Part shown: positions 1 to 6,423 of the stretch, piece after piece
How positions within the stretch are numbered: position 1 is the stretch's first letter
How the letters are laid out: every line of letters begins with the position of its first letter
Assembly (NCBI GenBank): GCA_045540315.1
Contig: JAZQHA010000222.1
Location: 1-7,174 of the forward strand
From: CAG-557 sp045540315
GTDB lineage: Bacteria > Bacillota > Clostridia > Oscillospirales > Acutalibacteraceae
Direction: 5' to 3'
Length of the DNA stretch: 7,174 nucleotides
The notes under the pieces: generated by a model
Database searches by the model: none
What the model was told of the DNA's origin: nothing
The model's input: only the letters and a program-made list of their open reading frames with translations
Program-made: the position numbers and the translations under genes

Positions 1-290
1 TCATCACTATCCACAAAACAGATATACTCACCTTCGGCTTCTGTTAATCCTCTGTTCCGAGCAACAGAAACACCGCTATTGGCTTGATATATATATTGTA
101 CTCGAGAGTCTAGCCTTGTCCATTTGAGACAAATGTTCTCACTGTTATCTTTGGAGCCATCGTCGACAAGTATTATCTGCAATTTTGAATACTGTTGATG
201 TACAATGGATTGAATACAGTCATCAAGCCATGTTTCTGCGTTGTAAACAGGAACGATGACACTTACTAAATCTGGAGTATGAGATTTCAT
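1..290 (-). CDS. Family 2 glycosyltransferase, C-terminus cut by window edge
   Basis: The first 96 codons of a GT2 enzyme, starting at the ATG at 290 and open to the left edge. The visible part begins MKSHTPDLVSVIVPVYNAET and includes PVYN at residues 14-17, VDDGSKDNS at 42-50, NSGVSVARNRG at 71-81 and VDSD at 93-96, running into a second Asp at the edge, so the whole donor-binding half is intact. The acceptor half, with the expected acidic pair, lies outside. Its ATG overlaps the TGA of the FrhB-like gene by four bases (ATGA), so it is very likely translated by coupling; an A/G-rich AAGAGAAA directly precedes the ATG. It is strikingly similar to the GT2 at 4505-5506 over an ungapped 90-residue stretch, which suggests a related donor or acceptor specificity. 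Confidence 0.9.
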   Translation of the reverse strand, partial: MKSHTPDLVSVIVPVYNAETWLDDCIQSIVHQQYSKLQIILVDDGSKDNSENICLKWTRLDSRVQYIYQANSGVSVARNRGLTEAEGEYICFVDSD

Positions 291-1492
291 TTTCTCTTGG
301 TGAGATTTCGGACAATATTGATGATGAAACGTGCCATTCTGTAAGAATAGCGCTTAATCGTACTTCGATTAAAATAATGCAGTACGGACCCTTTATAGCC
401 CTTTGTCATCAGGCGCTGAAGGAATAGCTCCCTTATAGGGTATCTAAGAGGTGAATACCAGAAGGATGGATTGTACCTAACCGCTTGATTAAAACTAACC
501 TTCTCCAACAGCATGCTCTTTTCCAAGGGGGCAACGAGCATCTTTGCTTTTTCGCTGTGGAAAAAGATAACTGAGACTCCTGCTGAATCATCAATTTGGG
601 GTAGAGCTTCTTTTACTCCCCAAAAATCGCCAATCGTGATGTCCGCCGAACGGGGTAACTGTGAAGCCTGGCAGTTATAGCACGATTCTCGCAAGCAAAA
701 GTCAGAAACCAAGGCATCGTGGTAATAGTCTTTTTTATTGGGAATGATGATGGAATCCCCATTTTCGTATACTATTTTGCTTCGCGTCCCCTTAATCCCT
801 TTTTCTTTGTATCGAAAATCAACTCTGACCACCTTGTTGTCATTAGTTCCGTGATAAGCTAGATACTCATGATACAATCTACTGGGCATCATACCATGAC
901 AGATGATATCACAGGTATACAGTAAATCTGATGCTGCATATTTGTTCCCGAGAAATCTCTTCAATCCTATTATTTGGCATGGTGTGCCGGTAAACAGAAC
1001 ATGAAGACCGTTTTTGAGATCTTCCATTACCTTCTTGTATGCAGTAGCTGCGCTGCTATGGGTATATTTTGCCCCTCGCATAGCATGGAGTTCCTCCATT
1101 GATGCTGCTTTTCTATGTGCAATTGTTCCGTTTACTCCGTATGCCGCACCATAAACACAACCTCCCAGTTGAAATATTTCATTAGCTAATGCGGAGAATG
1201 CGCCCCCCGAAGAGGATTTCAGTAAAATGTTCTCATCTTTGTGAATTCCTGCATAGCATTCTGGTAATACGATATTTTTTGTTACAGTTGTGTTTGTATT
1301 GAGTACTGGGCATACCTTTAAGCATTTTTTACACCCGATGCAGATATCGGTATGAATGAAAGGACGAAGAAAACCTTCTGAATCTTCCCTCATTTCGATT
1401 GCATCCTTGGGGCATGAGGCCATGCATGTTTCGCATGCAGTACAGGTTTTTACCAATCTAATAAGACTGTTAGAAGATAAAGAACTACTCAC
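287..1492 (-). CDS. FrhB/HCAR-like flavin and 4Fe-4S oxidoreductase of a polysaccharide locus
   Basis: A 401-residue protein of the coenzyme F420 hydrogenase/dehydrogenase beta-subunit family. An N-terminal two-cluster ferredoxin module carries C17xxC20xxC23xxxC27P and C51xxC54xxC57xxxC61P. The FrhB N-domain follows, with KSSSGGAFSALA (92-103), GCVYGAAY (111-118) and FTGTPCQIIGL (167-177). The FrhB C-domain has DIICHG (195-200), then C266, C271 and C274 leading into SADITIGDFWG (282-292). Characterised relatives (FrhB, plant 7-hydroxymethyl chlorophyll a reductase) bind FAD and 4Fe-4S clusters, so a reductase role on a sugar or lipid-linked intermediate is possible but unproven. The start is GTG: an in-frame TAA lies three codons upstream, and the first internal ATG (residue 24) would remove three cysteines of the first cluster; a TTG at residue 13 is the only other candidate. 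The tail (about 383-401) is amphipathic and basic. The TGA overlaps the next ATG by four bases. Confidence 0.9.
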   Translation of the reverse strand: MSSSLSSNSLIRLVKTCTACETCMASCPKDAIEMREDSEGFLRPFIHTDICIGCKKCLKVCPVLNTNTTVTKNIVLPECYAGIHKDENILLKSSSGGAFSALANEIFQLGGCVYGAAYGVNGTIAHRKAASMEELHAMRGAKYTHSSAATAYKKVMEDLKNGLHVLFTGTPCQIIGLKRFLGNKYAASDLLYTCDIICHGMMPSRLYHEYLAYHGTNDNKVVRVDFRYKEKGIKGTRSKIVYENGDSIIIPNKKDYYHDALVSDFCLRESCYNCQASQLPRSADITIGDFWGVKEALPQIDDSAGVSVIFFHSEKAKMLVAPLEKSMLLEKVSFNQAVRYNPSFWYSPLRYPIRELFLQRLMTKGYKGSVLHYFNRSTIKRYSYRMARFIINIVRNLTKRK

Positions 1493-1567
1493 GATGCTAA
1501 TTTATAAATTTAAATGGCCAGATATGAACATTTTGTTTCATTTGGGGTAAACAAAACGAATGTTAAA
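1493..1567. other. 75-base intercistronic gap, AT-rich
   Basis: The longest non-coding stretch here. Read in the direction of transcription it holds an inverted repeat (described separately), a 14-codon ORF (MKQNVHIWPFKFIN, ATG at 1541, TAG ending at 1497), a TGGCCA palindrome at 1515-1520 and a 12-base perfect A/T palindrome at 1499-1510. The TAG of the mini-ORF lies four bases before the GTG of the next gene. I see no convincing Bacteroidota promoter (a TTTG element followed about 20 bases later by TA..TTTG) and no U-tract terminator, so read-through from the upstream gene is the simplest view. Confidence 0.5.
1529..1558 (-). repeat. Inverted repeat / potential mRNA hairpin
   Basis: On the transcribed (minus) strand TTTTGTTT (1549-1556) is followed, after a 10-base loop, by its exact reverse complement AAACAAAA (1531-1538). 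One flanking G-U and one C-G pair extend the stem to ten pairs. It is A/U-rich and not followed by a U run, so it is unlikely to be an intrinsic terminator. The ATG of the 14-codon mini-ORF lies at the loop-stem boundary. Chance occurrence in AT-rich DNA is possible. Confidence 0.4.
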
Positions 1568-2347
1568 TTACTTAAAAAGTTCCTTAATAAACTGAAACGG
1601 TTTCAACAAGGTAAAATAAATTATGTATTGAGTTACACCCGCAAAGCGTCTTGCTCTTTTAACATTGATGAAACGAGAGTAAAACTGTATCAACTTTTGA
1701 TAGATGTACCGATTGGTATCAAACCAGCTCATATCATAGTGATGGATAGTCCTAGTATCATCTACTATACTGATTTTACCTGTCGTAAAAGATTTTGGGT
1801 TAAAATATCGCGGGGGATATATAGTGATAGGCCAACCATCGAAGAACAATTCTTGCATGGAATCTGAATATGTGCATCCAATTTCTGAAAACTTTTTTGA
1901 TATAACTGGAATCATGCTAGGCTGTTCAGGAATAAAGTGTTTGCCTCTGAAATAGTTGATGTACCAATTGGTAAAAGCGTGTTCTAAGGGGGCAGACATT
2001 CCCAAGCCAGGATTAATCGAAGAATAATTTTCCATTCCGAAATATGCTCCTTTCTGTAAGATATCGGTCATAGGACGGATGACTTCGACATCTGTATCAA
2101 AGTATATACCTCCATACTCATGAAGTACCCAGAATCTTGCATAGTCGCTCACGAATGCATATTTCTTAGCAACGTATGCTTCCTGCGTATAAGGAATCAT
2201 GTTGACATCGAAGTTGCTTTCATTCCATTCTCTGATTTCGTAATCTGGGAAGAATTTTTTCCAGCTGTTGATGCACTTGATGGCGGATTTCGGCAATGGC
2301 TTACCGCCGAACCAGCAGTAGTGGATAATTTTTGGTATTGCGGTCAT
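1568..2347 (-). CDS. Capsular sugar transferase with DXD motif (Gly_transf_sug family)
   Basis: A 259-residue glycosyltransferase of the DXD sugar-binding family (Gly_transf_sug/Caps_synth, the bacterial relatives of OCH1-type mannosyltransferases). It opens with the family signature IPKIIHYCWFGG (residues 4-15). The core AFVSDYARFWVLHEYGG (64-80) runs into IYFDTDVEV (81-89), whose DTD at 84-86 is the metal- and nucleotide-sugar-binding motif. Later come IYPPRYFNP (177-185) and IHHYDMSW (201-208), also typical; the latter His residues usually lie near the active site. Members often transfer hexoses with retention of anomeric configuration, but the sugar here cannot be deduced. The tail from about residue 240 is hydrophobic with lysines. 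It starts eleven bases after the preceding stop, and is followed by the only sizeable intergenic gap in the window (75 bases). Confidence 0.92.
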   Translation of the reverse strand: MTAIPKIIHYCWFGGKPLPKSAIKCINSWKKFFPDYEIREWNESNFDVNMIPYTQEAYVAKKYAFVSDYARFWVLHEYGGIYFDTDVEVIRPMTDILQKGAYFGMENYSSINPGLGMSAPLEHAFTNWYINYFRGKHFIPEQPSMIPVISKKFSEIGCTYSDSMQELFFDGWPITIYPPRYFNPKSFTTGKISIVDDTRTIHHYDMSWFDTNRYIYQKLIQFYSRFINVKRARRFAGVTQYIIYFTLLKPFQFIKELFK

Positions 2348-2358
2348 GGTTGATTATT

Positions 2359-3345
2359 TTATATGAATAGCTTTAATATTTTATTCAGTAATCTGAAAAA
2401 TACTATTTTAACTGTACTCTGATGGTTGATAAGGGCGTGAAAGAGTCTGTGCTCAATGGATTTGGTGGTTAGTTGCTTATATTCTCTGTTGAAATCATTG
2501 ACGCGATGGTGTGTGTATGCGAGCACAAGTCGGATTTCGGTGTAATGATTATTTAATTTTTCAATGGAATTATCTTCACCTAGCATTTCAAGCAACTCTC
2601 TGCGAATGGCTTGAAAGATGTTCATTAGGCGTAACTGTCTTTCGTAGGAAGAATCTTTGTTAATAAGAGAAGATGTGTTTCGAACATATTTCATGATGTG
2701 AGCAGGGGTGTAAACGCAACCTATTTTTGCAGAAGGGAGTAGCAATTGTAGATTTTGAGCGTTCTTCCAAGCTCGAGGAATAGGTATTCTGCGTCCACCG
2801 TATAGGTCCGTCAGTATGTCCGCTCTAACCATATAACTTCCTGCCCAATTCCATACTTTGGCACATATGAGTTGTTCATATATGCTCTTAGCTGGAGAAA
2901 AACAACCATGTCTTTTGGAAAAAGATTGTAATAAAATACCAGGATTGGAATCATCGACATGATATCCGTCTGCCAGGGCTGCCCCTACTTTGGGGTTAGC
3001 AATAAGTAGATTGGCTAATGTTTCCACGTTATTTGAGTCGAATATATCATCAATATCCCAACATATTAGGTATTCTCCCATGGAGTTGGTAAAGGCCGTT
3101 GATATTCCTCCTGCTAAGCCTTGGTTATCTTGGTTGACTATCTTTGTGCTAATTCCTGCAGTGTTGGCCTTTATGGCTAACTTTTCTAATTTTTGAGCAG
3201 AATCATCTTTCGACCCATCGTTGACGATGATGCATTCGAGGGGGCGATAGCTTTGAGCAAGCAAGCATTCGCCATACTGCTTTATGAACTTGCTGCCGTT
3301 GTAGCAGCTTGTTAAAATGCTTACTAATGGCTTCCTTTTTTTCAT
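2359..3345 (-). CDS. Family 2 glycosyltransferase with atypical acceptor motif
   Basis: A 328-residue GT2-type enzyme. The N-terminal nucleotide-binding half is clear: SCYNGSKF at residues 13-20, NDGSKDDS at 42-49, NQDNQGLAGG at 71-80 and the acidic WDIDD at 96-100. Two points differ from its neighbours. The usual ARN.G is replaced by GLAGGISTAF. The usual ED acceptor-side acidic pair is not found where expected: after WAGSYMVR (167-174) the corresponding stretch reads KNAQNLQLLLP (194-204). I recall a GT2 subgroup with a GQNWQ-like element at this place, which this resembles, but I cannot verify that here. The C-terminus (310-328) is a lysine-studded hydrophobic helix. The gene starts nine bases after the pyruvyl-transferase stop with no Shine-Dalgarno. 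Likely role: adds one residue to the repeat unit; substrate unknown. Confidence 0.9.
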   Translation of the reverse strand: MKKRKPLVSILTSCYNGSKFIKQYGECLLAQSYRPLECIIVNDGSKDDSAQKLEKLAIKANTAGISTKIVNQDNQGLAGGISTAFTNSMGEYLICWDIDDIFDSNNVETLANLLIANPKVGAALADGYHVDDSNPGILLQSFSKRHGCFSPAKSIYEQLICAKVWNWAGSYMVRADILTDLYGGRRIPIPRAWKNAQNLQLLLPSAKIGCVYTPAHIMKYVRNTSSLINKDSSYERQLRLMNIFQAIRRELLEMLGEDNSIEKLNNHYTEIRLVLAYTHHRVNDFNREYKQLTTKSIEHRLFHALINHQSTVKIVFFRLLNKILKLFI

Positions 3346-3354
3346 ATTGGGAAA

Positions 3355-4512
3355 TTATAATATAATATTCCTAATATTGTCGTGTCCCGCGATGTAGTCG
3401 GCGAGCTTTTCTCTGTAAAGCGAGAGAATCTGTTCCTCGTTTTTCATTAGAAAAGTAAAGGCTTCGATTAACTGTTCTGCGCTTTCTAGCTGTTGAACGG
3501 GAAGGACATAGCCATCTTCTTGTCCGAATAAATCAAGAGCTATGCCTCGCGCTTTGGTCGAATATCCCATGACCAGCGTAGGTACGCCTTGCGAATAGGC
3601 TGCAATGGAGGCATGGGTACGAGCCGTGATGAGGAATCGACAACGGGCGATATAGCCTTTCAGTTCACAGCAATTACAATCCTCAATCATAAGAACACGT
3701 CCTGTGTCCTTATACTGCTCATACAGCGGAGCCATAGCTGCTCGGTCGTAATTGTCGCTCCAGATGACGTGGGGAATAAGAGCGATGCTCATATTCGTTG
3801 TCGTAAGGATATGTTGCACCAGTCTCTTATAGTTTTCCATAGTCAATCCAGATTTCTTTTCATAATTCATGATAAGAGGACTGAGATTGATGCCGACGGT
3901 ATTCTTTTCTTGGAATCCATCGGGAAGGGGAAGGTCGATTAGAGGAAGCGCAAAGGCAGGATCCGGAGCGAGAATGACATTGTCTGTACCCTGGGATACC
4001 AGAAAGTCTCTGGTGAGTGTTTCTCGGGCAACAATCTTATGATAGCTTTTTAAATCTTCCAGAATATTCGGAGTGACGAGTTCCGGTTCAAGAGAGCAGC
4101 CCCATAGAACGGTCTTCATGCCTTTTTTTTGTAACAGCTTATTCAGAAAAGCCATTTCTTCCGGCACATTTCGATAGCAGTAATTGTCGCCACCAATGGA
4201 AAAGGCGTAATCATAACCATTCAATTTGTACATGTCCCGATAGATGCGTCGCATGTATTTCTCGCGTGTATGATTTATTCTCTGAGAAATACGATAAATC
4301 AGGGACGATAAATCGTTTGAAATATCCGGCTGCGTATGGGGAAGAATGTTCGCCAGATTGTCTATGCCGTATCGTGCGTCTTCATCCGGATTCTTAGACA
4401 AAAGTGTGAATTTGACTTTATCATTCAGCAAAGTATGAGTGGCGCGGACGATGGCTTCACATCCGTGATTGCCACTGCCACCGTGAGCATAGAGAAGGAT
4501 ATTTTTATGCAT
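3355..4512 (-). CDS. Polysaccharide pyruvyl transferase family protein
   Basis: A 385-residue member of the polysaccharide pyruvyl transferase family (PS_pyruv_trans, the CsaB/WcaK group), which typically moves pyruvate from phosphoenolpyruvate onto a sugar as a ketal, adding negative charge to the polymer. Visible hallmarks: the N-terminal glycine-rich loop HGGSGNHGCEA (residues 10-20), SIGGDNY (105-111) at the end of a buried strand, VARETLT (161-167), then RTHASIAAYSQGVPTL (298-313) and GYSTKARGIA (316-325), the conserved C-terminal half-domain with the invariant-type His300. The two-lobed GT-B-like arrangement and length match the family. It has no signal peptide and should be cytoplasmic. 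It begins inside the last codons of the preceding GT2 (eight-base overlap) and ends nine bases before the next. Family membership is secure. Actual pyruvylation is an inference, because many members in these loci are uncharacterised. Confidence 0.9.
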   Translation of the reverse strand: MHKNILLYAHGGSGNHGCEAIVRATHTLLNDKVKFTLLSKNPDEDARYGIDNLANILPHTQPDISNDLSSLIYRISQRINHTREKYMRRIYRDMYKLNGYDYAFSIGGDNYCYRNVPEEMAFLNKLLQKKGMKTVLWGCSLEPELVTPNILEDLKSYHKIVARETLTRDFLVSQGTDNVILAPDPAFALPLIDLPLPDGFQEKNTVGINLSPLIMNYEKKSGLTMENYKRLVQHILTTTNMSIALIPHVIWSDNYDRAAMAPLYEQYKDTGRVLMIEDCNCCELKGYIARCRFLITARTHASIAAYSQGVPTLVMGYSTKARGIALDLFGQEDGYVLPVQQLESAEQLIEAFTFLMKNEEQILSLYREKLADYIAGHDNIRNIIL

Positions 4513-5506
4513 GAGATATAATTTTTCTGAAGTTTAAATAAAAATATAATGCCCAAAGAGCATGCAGATTGAGCAAGTAAGAGATAACTCGGGTGTTGAA
4601 AGAAGAACCTTTGGGGCGTAGTTTTATTTCGCCGTTAATCAATTGCAATACTTCCTTGTCCAGTTCTTTTAATTTTGAGTATGTGGGTTGTTCCTGCTCT
4701 ACAAACATTCCAAGATAGAGGTCTTCCAGTTCTTTCTTTACAATTTCTTTGTCTTCATCTGTTACTCCACAAGTAGCCATTACGAGATGATATGACTTCA
4801 TGCGTATTGCCATGACATGTGGATAGTAGAAACGGAATCCAGCGCTAGTGGAGGAATTATCTGCGCCTTGCAGGTAAAAATAACCATGATGTTGAGAAAG
4901 TGCAATACAATTGCACGATTCAAAGACAGAAAGGAAGAAATCGTAGTCCTCGAGCAAATTATACTTGGGATTGAAACGAAGTTTATTGCTTTCAATCAGT
5001 TTTCTTAAAGTCCATTTATTACTAACGCCACCATACACGCCTGTTCGTTTTTGTTCTCCAATAAGGGTCATGAAGAAGGCCTTTTTTGTTTTCAAGCCTC
5101 GAGCAGAAGGCATGTATGCAATTTGTTCTCCCGAATGAGAGACTTTTGTCATGCCGTGAATGAGGATATCTGGACATTTTAGTTCTGATAATTCATCGTA
5201 AATCGCTTGGAACGATCCGGTATCCCACCAGTCATCTGCATCTGTAAATTGCACGTATACTCCTTCCGCTAGTTGCAGACCATTATTGCGGGCTGTAGAG
5301 ACACCCGAATTCTGCTGATGATGGACTTTGAAACGTGCATCTCGTTGTTGCCATTTATCACAAATGGTTGCACTTGAATCGGTCGAACCGTCATTTACAA
5401 GAATGACCTCCCAGTCAGTATAGCTTTGTTCTGCTATACTTGTGAGACATTTATCAAGATATGCACCTTTGTTGTATACGGGAATGATGATAGAAAGAAA
5501 AGGCAT
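4505..5506 (-). CDS. Family 2 glycosyltransferase (WcaA-like)
   Basis: A 333-residue GT2 enzyme with a textbook catalytic domain: PVYN at residues 9-12, NDGSTD at 38-43, NSGVSTARNNG at 66-76, TDADD at 88-92 and LLEDYDF at 184-190, where E186/D187 are the likely catalytic acid pair. I chose the ATG at 5506. The frame is open a further 31 codons to an ATG at 5599, but that stretch would lie inside the previous gene's 3' end, shows no family similarity, and would push the beta-strand preceding PVYN away from the N-terminus where GT2 proteins normally begin. With this start the gap to the upstream stop is five bases. Its first 90 catalytic residues align without gaps to the truncated GT2 at 1-290 with about half identical, so the two are likely paralogues. 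The C-terminal tail (about 304-330) is aromatic and hydrophobic. The 3' end overlaps the next gene by eight bases. Confidence 0.92.
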   Translation of the reverse strand: MPFLSIIIPVYNKGAYLDKCLTSIAEQSYTDWEVILVNDGSTDSSATICDKWQQRDARFKVHHQQNSGVSTARNNGLQLAEGVYVQFTDADDWWDTGSFQAIYDELSELKCPDILIHGMTKVSHSGEQIAYMPSARGLKTKKAFFMTLIGEQKRTGVYGGVSNKWTLRKLIESNKLRFNPKYNLLEDYDFFLSVFESCNCIALSQHHGYFYLQGADNSSTSAGFRFYYPHVMAIRMKSYHLVMATCGVTDEDKEIVKKELEDLYLGMFVEQEQPTYSKLKELDKEVLQLINGEIKLRPKGSSFNTRVISYLLNLHALWALYFYLNFRKIISHA

Positions 5507-5511
5507 AATCT

Positions 5512-6423
5512 TTAGTTCGGTGTATCTTTTCTGAACTGCATGGCTCTGCGAATGGTTAGCGGTAGGGCATAAGGTAAGGCTATAAGCGTCAGCCACCATT
5601 TATTTGTTTTAAGAATATATTTCGGATTTTTACCAAGTATGCTTAGCGCTATATGTTCTGCTGCAGATTTGTATAGATTGATAAATCCTTTACGATACAG
5701 CAGTTGCTGGTTAGCTAGCATAGCATACCCCATTTTATTGCTCCTTAACAGATTCCATGCGCCTTTTGTGAGGCCATCCGGTTGATATTCACAGATGTAT
5801 ATCCCTTTATTGAACCAACGCAACTTATAACCATCCATTGCAATGGCATCAAGACTGAGTTGCTCAGGTGCAAATATTTCACCTGGCCATGAAGGGAAGG
5901 GATATTTTTTTAAAATGTTTAATTTATATGCTTCCCGCATGTCGGCGTCAAGATTATATAGATTTCGTTGCAGATTTGTGCAATCTATATATCCTTTGTT
6001 GTTGACTGACGGCCAAACTCCTTTTACAGGCAATCCATTTTTTGTAAGAATGACAAAACCTACACCCACGAAACTATCGTCATTGTCTACTTGTGGAATA
6101 GATTCTTTTATCGTTTGTACAGCATCCGGTGTGAGATAGTCATCTGAATCCAGAATGAAGAAATATTTTCCCCTTGCTTTTTGCATACCCGAATTGACTG
6201 CTCTACATTTTCCACCATGAGGGACTTTTTCGTAAATGATGTTGAAATGGCTTACTTCTTTCTGCCATTGGTGAACCAATTCTTCAGTATTGTCATCTGA
6301 AGAATCATCCGATATAATCCATTCAAAATTAAAGCAGGTTTGTGCTAAAAGTGACTTGTAGGCCCTTTCGAGAATATAAGCTCGATTGTATGTTGCTGTG
6401 TGAATGGAGATGAGTGGAGTCAT
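5512..6423 (-). CDS. Family 2 glycosyltransferase (HGGK-type)
   Basis: A complete 303-residue GT2 enzyme predicted to add one sugar during repeat-unit assembly. Visible motifs in order: TATYNRAYIL near residues 9-18, the donor-binding DDSSDDNT at 39-46, HGGKCRAVNSG at 69-79, and DSDDYL at 92-97, which carries the metal-binding aspartates. FAPEQ at 184-188 is followed by a predicted helix, and its Glu187 is the candidate acceptor-side base. The HGGK..A.N.G element in place of the common N.G.S.ARN.G marks a GT2 subgroup I associate with Bacteroidota capsule loci. Residues 276-298 form a tryptophan- and leucine-rich, arginine-ended tail that could sit on the membrane. The ATG overlaps the preceding stop by four bases, and a TAA ends the gene five bases before the next start. 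No Shine-Dalgarno is seen. Substrate unknown. Confidence 0.93.
   Translation of the reverse strand: MTPLISIHTATYNRAYILERAYKSLLAQTCFNFEWIISDDSSDDNTEELVHQWQKEVSHFNIIYEKVPHGGKCRAVNSGMQKARGKYFFILDSDDYLTPDAVQTIKESIPQVDNDDSFVGVGFVILTKNGLPVKGVWPSVNNKGYIDCTNLQRNLYNLDADMREAYKLNILKKYPFPSWPGEIFAPEQLSLDAIAMDGYKLRWFNKGIYICEYQPDGLTKGAWNLLRSNKMGYAMLANQQLLYRKGFINLYKSAAEHIALSILGKNPKYILKTNKWWLTLIALPYALPLTIRRAMQFRKDTPN

Noticed and set aside
1529..1558. An intrinsic terminator at the hairpin
   Set aside because: The stem is almost all A-U pairs and is not followed by a U-tract; downstream genes remain tightly linked.
1493..1567. A possible Bacteroidota promoter in front of the FrhB-like gene
   Set aside because: A TTTTG element is present, but the only -7-like sequence (TATCTGG) is a poor match and the spacing is about 27 bases, well beyond the usual 19-21.
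1514..1867. A 117-codon plus-strand ORF antisense to the DXD sugar transferase
   Set aside because: The minus strand over the same bases encodes a protein with clear family motifs; the plus-strand translation has no recognisable domain and its start lies in the AT-rich gap. Treated as a shadow frame.
3589..3942. A 117-codon plus-strand ORF opposite the pyruvyl-transferase homologue
   Set aside because: Its translation shows no domain or membrane pattern, and the opposite strand holds conserved catalytic motifs over the same bases.
3355..4512. Higher G+C in the pyruvyl-transferase gene as a sign of separate acquisition
   Set aside because: Counts of single 60-base lines (34, 32, 27 and 25 G+C) look slightly richer than in neighbouring genes but vary too much; the overlap with the preceding gene argues for a settled operon member. 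A proper windowed G+C and codon-usage calculation would be needed.
5507..5599. A 31-codon N-terminal extension of the GT2 at 4505-5506
   Set aside because: It lies inside the 3' end of the upstream gene, has no GT2-like content, and the ATG at 5506 puts the first beta-strand where GT2 proteins normally begin.
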